From Sipunculus nudus (Eukaryota; Annelida; Sipuncula; Golfingiida; Sipunculidae), in NCBI GenBank assembly GCA_026874595.1, contig CM049317.1, forward strand, positions 37,108,401-37,172,400: DNA of 64,000 nucleotides, in the 5' to 3' direction. Position 1 is the first letter of the stretch. Each line of letters begins with the position of its first letter. Of this stretch, positions 62,196 to 64,000 are shown in pieces. The position numbers and the translations under genes are program-made. The notes under the pieces are model-generated. The model worked only from the letters and a program-made list of their open reading frames with translations. It had not been told where the DNA came from and did no database searches.

Positions 62196-63095
62196 CAGAT
62201 TTTAGCGCTAAGACCTGTCTGCCATTACATCATCTCCAGGCTGAAGTAAATCTAGAATCCCATTTTCTTTAGTGATGTATCTGTCAGATACATTCCCCCC
62301 CCCACAAATCTTAAATAAAGCTGAAGGTTCCCTGTGGTGTTACACCAATCAATGCTTTGTATGTGTTGTGTGATTTGTATTGGCTGTATGTAGTGGCTTG
62401 TGCTGAAGGTGATTTTGGTCGTTGTATGTAAAATTCAATGCAATCAATGATTACTCTTGTTTTGGGGTACTCTCTTTTAAAGCTGGGTGGCATGTACTAG
62501 TTAATCATGTCCCTGGAAGGCCATACAATAAGTGGTTTCAACAGTGTGTGCATCAAATTAATCCAGGTAATAAATACACTGGAAGCTGTGGAATCTGACA
62601 CACCAAACAAGTCCCCAATGACAAATCCCAACAACCCTAACCTGACCCAAACTAAGGTCATGAGGAACTCCTCAAACCTTGTAAGCTTTCTCTGTGGACC
62701 AGGCTTTTTCTTGCTGCAACGAATTTGATACCCCGTTGGGTCTTTACTAGAACTTCGTGTCCAATATTTAATTTTTGGCTCAGAACTATCAATTACCTTG
62801 AAGAGTCCAGTCAAAGTGTCCCTGTTAGGCAAACCGGTATACTGCCGCACTGATCAATACCTCTGTGTAACTATTCCCACCACAAGTTCCCTCCGTAGTG
62901 CTGCCCTGTCTGACAATTTTGTCTGCAGGTCTACATTTTCATCTGCCAACTTCTGGTATGATGCCTCCATTTCATTGAACTTTACCAGGTCAACATCTGT
63001 TTGCACTGCCATGTCCCTGGTCATTGGTTTGTCCGAAGACCCCTGCCCTGATGAGTACTGGTGATCCGTAGATGGAGCCATGCTTGGGATGACTG
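62196..63095 (-). pseudogene. PIF/Harbinger (ISL2EU-like) transposase, HTH and partial DDE exon
   Basis: The transposase cuts and pastes its own DNA. From right to left the exon starts at a good acceptor (TTCTTCACTTTAG at about 63096), then has a coiled-coil-like part (VDLVKFNEMEASYQKLADEN), a linker with YQIRCSKKKPGPQRKLTRFE, and the helix-turn-helix block LGFVIGDLFGVSDSTASSVF. Next come TRVIIDCIEFYIQRP with the first catalytic aspartate, and YKSHNTYKALIGVTPQGTFSF. There is an in-frame TAG at 62497 and a frame change near the G run at about 62290. The next frame has YITKENGILDLLQPGDDVMADR, including the second aspartate. The rest of the DDE domain, with the last acidic residue, is missing. 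This makes it a dead copy. Confidence 0.85.
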
Positions 63096-63210
63096 CTAAA
63101 GTGAAGAAAAATAATCATAGTACACATGTATATTCATCCTAATAATTGGTATGTGTGTGAGCTGATTCTACAAAAGTATAAAACAAATAAATATTCAAAG
63201 GCATGTATCA

Positions 63211-63269
<59 letters not shown>

Positions 63270-63368
63270 TATTTTTAAGCTAATGTATAATATAAGTGTA
63301 CCAGCTTATATACAAATTATACTCAAAAGTTAACAAAAAAGTACCTATATATAAATTTGTATATACAC

Positions 63369-63408
<40 letters not shown>

Positions 63409-63658
63409 CATATATATATATAGTACATATATATATATATATTTGAACATATATATATTTGTAAATACAGATCATGACATGTTTTTATATACTAATCCTG
63501 ACACAGACAAATAGCTGTGCAACAGTATTCACGGCTCCGGACCTATACTATAGTCACTTTGTAATTTATATACATAAAATACATATTATATATACACTTG
63601 AGCAAAATTAAATAAACTATATTAACAAGCTTAAATATCAATTTGACTTACATGGTTC
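63096..63658 (-). other. Probable intron of the transposase gene, with (TA)n
   Basis: Lies between the THAP exon and the HTH/DDE exon. It has a clear acceptor at its left end (minus strand) and holds (TA)n tracts at about 63214-63266 and 63370-63440. No coding character is seen. Confidence 0.6.
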
Positions 63659-64000
63659 TTATCTGTTTGAGTTTTCAATCACAAATTCTCCCGCAACATA
63701 TGGGTATCTTGCCTCAGCAGGTAAAATTGTTTCGCTGACAATGGTGACTCTGGGATGCACTGATGTCGAATTTGGTGACTGACAGCTCTGATGTTCATGG
63801 ACTGACGACTGATGCGACTCACGTTTGTTTATCGAGGCTGGCGATCGTGTACTCACAGGCAACTCATGGTTGTTGTAACTGAACAGTTCTGGTATTGGAT
63901 GACTTTCTGTCGGACCAGCGTTGCCCACAAAATGCATTGACCATATCCTTGTATGGCGATGTGGAACCCATGTCGGCTCTCTACGGACCATCCATATCCA
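63659..64000 (-). CDS. THAP-domain exon of the transposase gene, cut by the window edge
   Basis: The minus-strand frame is open from 64000 to a stop at 63659. It reads WVPHRHTRIWSMHFVGN near its start, matching the C-terminal half of a THAP zinc-finger domain (usual W.P....R.CS.HF pattern), then HPIPELF, then a long Ser/His-rich tail. THAP fingers bind transposon ends, and ISL2EU-type PIF/Harbinger transposases combine THAP with an HTH and DDE domain, as seen in the exon at 62196-63095. The zinc-binding Cys half of the domain lies beyond the window. The position usually held by the third zinc ligand, Cys before S.HF, is Trp here, which suggests decay. The donor site is not clear. Confidence 0.7.
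   Translation of the reverse strand, partial: WIWMVRREPTWVPHRHTRIWSMHFVGNAGPTESHPIPELFSYNNHELPVSTRSPASINKRESHQSSVHEHQSCQSPNSTSVHPRVTIVSETILPAEARYPYVAGEFVIENSNR

Overview
The window is eukaryotic, AT-rich and almost entirely non-coding. Its repeat content resembles a mollusc genome, most likely a bivalve: GACGGACGGA-type tails ending in TCAGCTGAGCTAAAA, GGTGGCGCCACC-bearing repeats, long (TA)n tracts, poly-G/C runs, tRNA-derived SINEs, CR1/L2-like LINE pieces and a Gmr1-like Ty3/Gypsy element. This assignment rests on general repeat character and not on a recognised single-copy gene. No complete host gene is present.

Layout. 0.6-2.6 kb is a ~290-bp satellite packed with nuclear-receptor half-sites. 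3.4-5.2 kb holds short minisatellite clusters. 5.8-8.6 kb is a ~75-bp minisatellite carrying a TTAGGG-like core, interrupted by a ~100-bp TIR element with a ~10-bp target-site duplication. 10.4-17.0 kb is a nested, internally duplicated copy of a dispersed element; a compact ~1.1-kb relative lies at 54.5-55.6 kb. 18.0-18.8 kb is a pogo-like element, and 20.1-21.7 kb is a hAT-like element carrying a tRNA-derived SINE. 24.7-27.0 kb (~339-bp units) and 27.1-29.8 kb (~314-bp units alternating in a ~630-bp pattern, rich in ACGT/AACGTT) are two adjacent satellites.

32.3-33.2 kb is a LINE relic. 34.6-41.7 kb is a broken LTR retroelement with two LTRs whose integrase region lies upstream of its reverse transcriptase, the Gmr1 arrangement. 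43.9-44.5 kb is a CpG-rich patch with hairpins. 47.4-47.8 kb is an antisense LINE relic. 49.0-50.3 kb is a cluster of two large hairpins and (TA)n tracts. CTGATGA-stem-GAAA hairpins occur there and again at 30.4 kb, always beside (TA)n.

Possible host sequence is limited to an NRF1-like palindrome plus a candidate first exon near 51.0-51.3 kb (+), candidate 3'-terminal exons at 53.8-54.5 kb (-), and a decayed RecQ-type helicase at 57.9-58.4 kb (-). The right edge holds a piggyBac-like terminus (60.6 kb), a tRNA-like SINE head (61.6 kb) and, on the minus strand, a THAP-domain PIF/Harbinger (ISL2EU-like) transposase gene that runs off the window. The genes do not form a pathway; the window is best read as a record of layered transposition and satellite growth.
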